Shown here: positions 62,350 to 64,000 of the stretch, in pieces
Numbering within the stretch: position 1 is the first letter of the stretch
How the letters are laid out: each line of letters opens with the position of its first letter
Source: Permianibacter fluminis
GTDB taxonomy: Bacteria > Pseudomonadota > Gammaproteobacteria > Enterobacterales > Permianibacteraceae
Reading direction: 5' to 3'
DNA: 64,000 nt
Assembly: GCF_013179735.1 (NCBI RefSeq)
Contig: NZ_JABMEG010000001.1
Span: 3,286,001-3,350,000 of the forward strand
Notes under the pieces: generated by a model
The model's input: only the letters and a program-made list of their open reading frames with translations
What the model was told of the DNA's origin: nothing
Database searches by the model: none
Program-made: the position numbers and the translations under genes

Positions 62350-62519
62350 GATGGCATTCCTGCAATGACAGCGGCCCAGCGCCGCGATGGCATCAGATTG
62401 CCCCCCTCACGCTGCCGGCAACAGTGCCGGAAGTCATGGTGACCGTTAGCGATGCCCCATCCCGGTGACAGCGGCAGTCGGCAGACCGTACAAACGGATA
62501 CCCAAACCAACCTTGCCGA

Positions 62520-62549
62520 CTGTCATATCCGCTGTCACAGAGTTGTCAT
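62520..62549 (+). promoter_or_regulatory. Pho-box-like triple TGTCA array
   Basis: TGTCA at 62521, 62533 and 62544 (spacings of 12 and 11 nt), each in CTGTCA or TTGTCA context. The last pair has the normal Pho box spacing. It lies about 120 nt before the PstS-like gene, in the same direction, consistent with PhoB activation. Confidence 0.6.
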
Positions 62550-62667
62550 GACCACGCTCTACCCTGCGCTGGCTTTCCAAAACCTCCGTCAGCGGCAAAC
62601 CATTAAAAAAACCGCGACCGAGCGCAAACAACAACCCATCTGTCACTTACTTAACGCGCGGAACATC

Positions 62668-64000
62668 ATGAAAAAACTGCTGCTGGTTTGCCTTATTGCC
62701 CTGACTGCCGGCATTGCCGGTGCAGCGCTATGGCTACGCACGGATGCGGCAGAACAACGCGCCAGCAAGGACGCACCGCCGGCCATTGCCCTGCGCATCC
62801 ATGGCTCGAATACCGTTGGTGAAAAGCTGATGCCGGCACTGGTCACGGCCTTTCTGGAGCAACGCGGCTATGCCGTTGTCCGCACCCAGATCGGCGCTGA
62901 ACCGGTCGAAAAGACCGTGCTCGCGCGCTCGCATCCGAGCCGGCCGGCACTGGCGGTGGAGATTCATGCCCACGGTTCCAGCACGGCGTTTCAGGATCTG
63001 GAAAAAGGCCTGACCGATCTCGGCATGGCTTCGCGCAAAATCAAAACCGAAGAGCTGGACAAACTGAAAGATCGCTACGGCGATCTGTCTGACGCCAAAC
63101 AGGAACATGTGATCGCACTGGATGCGCTGGCCATCATCGTGCATCCGGACAACCCGCTCGAACAGCTGACCGTCGAGCAGATTGCCGGCATTTTTGCCGG
63201 CGAAATCAGCGACTGGTCGCAGCTGGGCCTGCCAGCGGGCGCCATTGCCCTGTATGCCCGTGATGACAAATCCGGCACCTGGGATACCTTCGAAAATCTG
63301 GTGCTGAAAAAATTCGACAAGAAACTGCTCGGCAGCGCCCGCCGCTTTGAATCGAGCGATCAGCTGACCGAATCAGTACGCAAGGATCGCAATGGCATCG
63401 GTTTTGTCGGCGTCGCTTATGCCAACCGCGCCAAGCTGCTCGGCGTTTCTGCCGATGGCAAAAAAGCGTTCACCAAACCGGGCAAGCACAGCATCGGCAC
63501 CGAGGATTACGCGCTGTCGCGCCGGCTGTTTGTCTATGAGCCGGCCGGCCTCAACAATGAACTGGCGCGCGATTTTCTGGCCTTTGCGGTGTCCGATGCC
63601 GGCCAGAAACTGGTCGAAGCCAGCGGCCTGATTTCCTACTACCCCACGCGCGACAAGCCGCGCATTGCGCTGCAACCGTATCCGGCGCGTTATCAAAGCC
63701 TGGGCACACTCGGTGAACGACTCAGCGTCAACTTCCGGGTCGAGGACAATGCCCTGCTGCAAGACAGCAAGCTCAATCGCGATCTGGGCCGCGTCGCCAA
63801 TTTCTTCCGCGATCATCCGGACAAGCATCTGGTGCTGGCCGAACTGAGCCCGCCGACGACCGGCAAAAACCGCGGCAGCAACGAAGCACTCAGCCAACTG
63901 GAGCGGCTGCTGGCCGCCAGCGATCTGACCCCGTTCGACCGGGTGAAGGTCGAACATGGGCCGGACAACTTTGCCGCGACCGCCAGCCAGATTGAGATTT
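62668..64000 (+). CDS. PstS-like phosphate-binding protein fused to OmpA-type domain (cut by window edge)
   Basis: An exported protein of at least 444 aa. Signal peptide about 1-25. The body (about 40-330) is a type 2 periplasmic binding protein of the PstS kind: IHGSNTVGEKLMPALVTAFL, GSSTAFQDLEKGLTDLGMAS, ALDALAIIVHPDNPLEQLTV, ARDDKSGTWDTFENLVL. From about 355 a new domain begins (SLGTLGERLSVNFRV, then LNRDLGRVANFFRDHP) like an OmpA peptidoglycan-binding domain. The stop codon lies beyond 64000. With the upstream Pho-type sites, a role in phosphate scavenging is likely. Confidence 0.85.
   Translation, partial: MKKLLLVCLIALTAGIAGAALWLRTDAAEQRASKDAPPAIALRIHGSNTVGEKLMPALVTAFLEQRGYAVVRTQIGAEPVEKTVLARSHPSRPALAVEIHAHGSSTAFQDLEKGLTDLGMASRKIKTEELDKLKDRYGDLSDAKQEHVIALDALAIIVHPDNPLEQLTVEQIAGIFAGEISDWSQLGLPAGAIALYARDDKSGTWDTFENLVLKKFDKKLLGSARRFESSDQLTESVRKDRNGIGFVGVAYANRAKLLGVSADGKKAFTKPGKHSIGTEDYALSRRLFVYEPAGLNNELARDFLAFAVSDAGQKLVEASGLISYYPTRDKPRIALQPYPARYQSLGTLGERLSVNFRVEDNALLQDSKLNRDLGRVANFFRDHPDKHLVLAELSPPTTGKNRGSNEALSQLERLLAASDLTPFDRVKVEHGPDNFAATASQIEI

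Overview
The window is 64 kb of GC-rich chromosome from a motile, Gram-negative bacterium, most likely a gammaproteobacterium. This rests on the System I cytochrome c maturation operon, LptF/LptG lipopolysaccharide exporters, the DNA polymerase III chi subunit next to ValRS, PhoB-type operators and a Pseudomonas-style palindromic repeat pair. I cannot name the species. I saw no rRNA, tRNA or CRISPR array.

Layout. 1-5000 (minus strand): a mogA-ccmABCDEF operon, running off the left edge inside ccmF, with one unrelated small gene between ccmB and ccmC. 5200-7020 (plus): a FliK-like gene and a gene for the FlhB C-terminal domain alone. 7100-8800 (minus): PiT phosphate transporter and its PhoU-like partner, with a near-perfect Pho box upstream that points the other way. 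9100-11500 (minus): two nucleotide-sugar genes (4-epimerase and C6-dehydrogenase). 11600-28700: core genes (RDD protein, lptGF, pepA-holC-valS, GNAT, DUF2937, a large secreted zinc protease, an MsbA-like ABC exporter, DUF4124, an amino acid permease, a DUF4442 protein). 28800-40100 (all minus): a membrane protein, a flagellin carrying an embedded zinc metalloprotease (flagellinolysin type) behind a FliA promoter, lipoproteins, a sialidase-fold protein, small conserved proteins, an M28 peptidase and an HDOD protein.

From about 40.13 to 61.53 kb lies a 21.4 kb integrative element. Its left end is a four-gene recombination module (three tyrosine-recombinase-fold proteins of about 406, 502 and 670 aa and a 164-aa auxiliary protein, the last two junctions overlapping as ATGA), with the order and sizes of the intA-tfp-intB-srap core of strand-biased circularizing integrative elements. 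Its cargo is (i) a KdpD relic, (ii) a sulfur operon (ArsR-rhodanese fusion regulator, DsrE-like protein, persulfide-dioxygenase-like hydrolase, MFS transporter), (iii) a metal module (HME-RND CzcCBA-like system with DUF3240, histidine-rich proteins, HupE-like and EamA transporters, short CDF exporter with divergent MerR regulator), and (iv) at the right end an unrecognised protein with a HEPN-like RNase motif. Candidate attachment sites are given.

Right of the element the host chromosome resumes with a membrane protein and the start of a PstS-like/OmpA-type protein behind a triplicated Pho half-site, so phosphate control appears at both ends of the window. Several gene upstream regions carry short degenerate tandem arrays with different unit lengths (10, 13, 15 and 17 bp).
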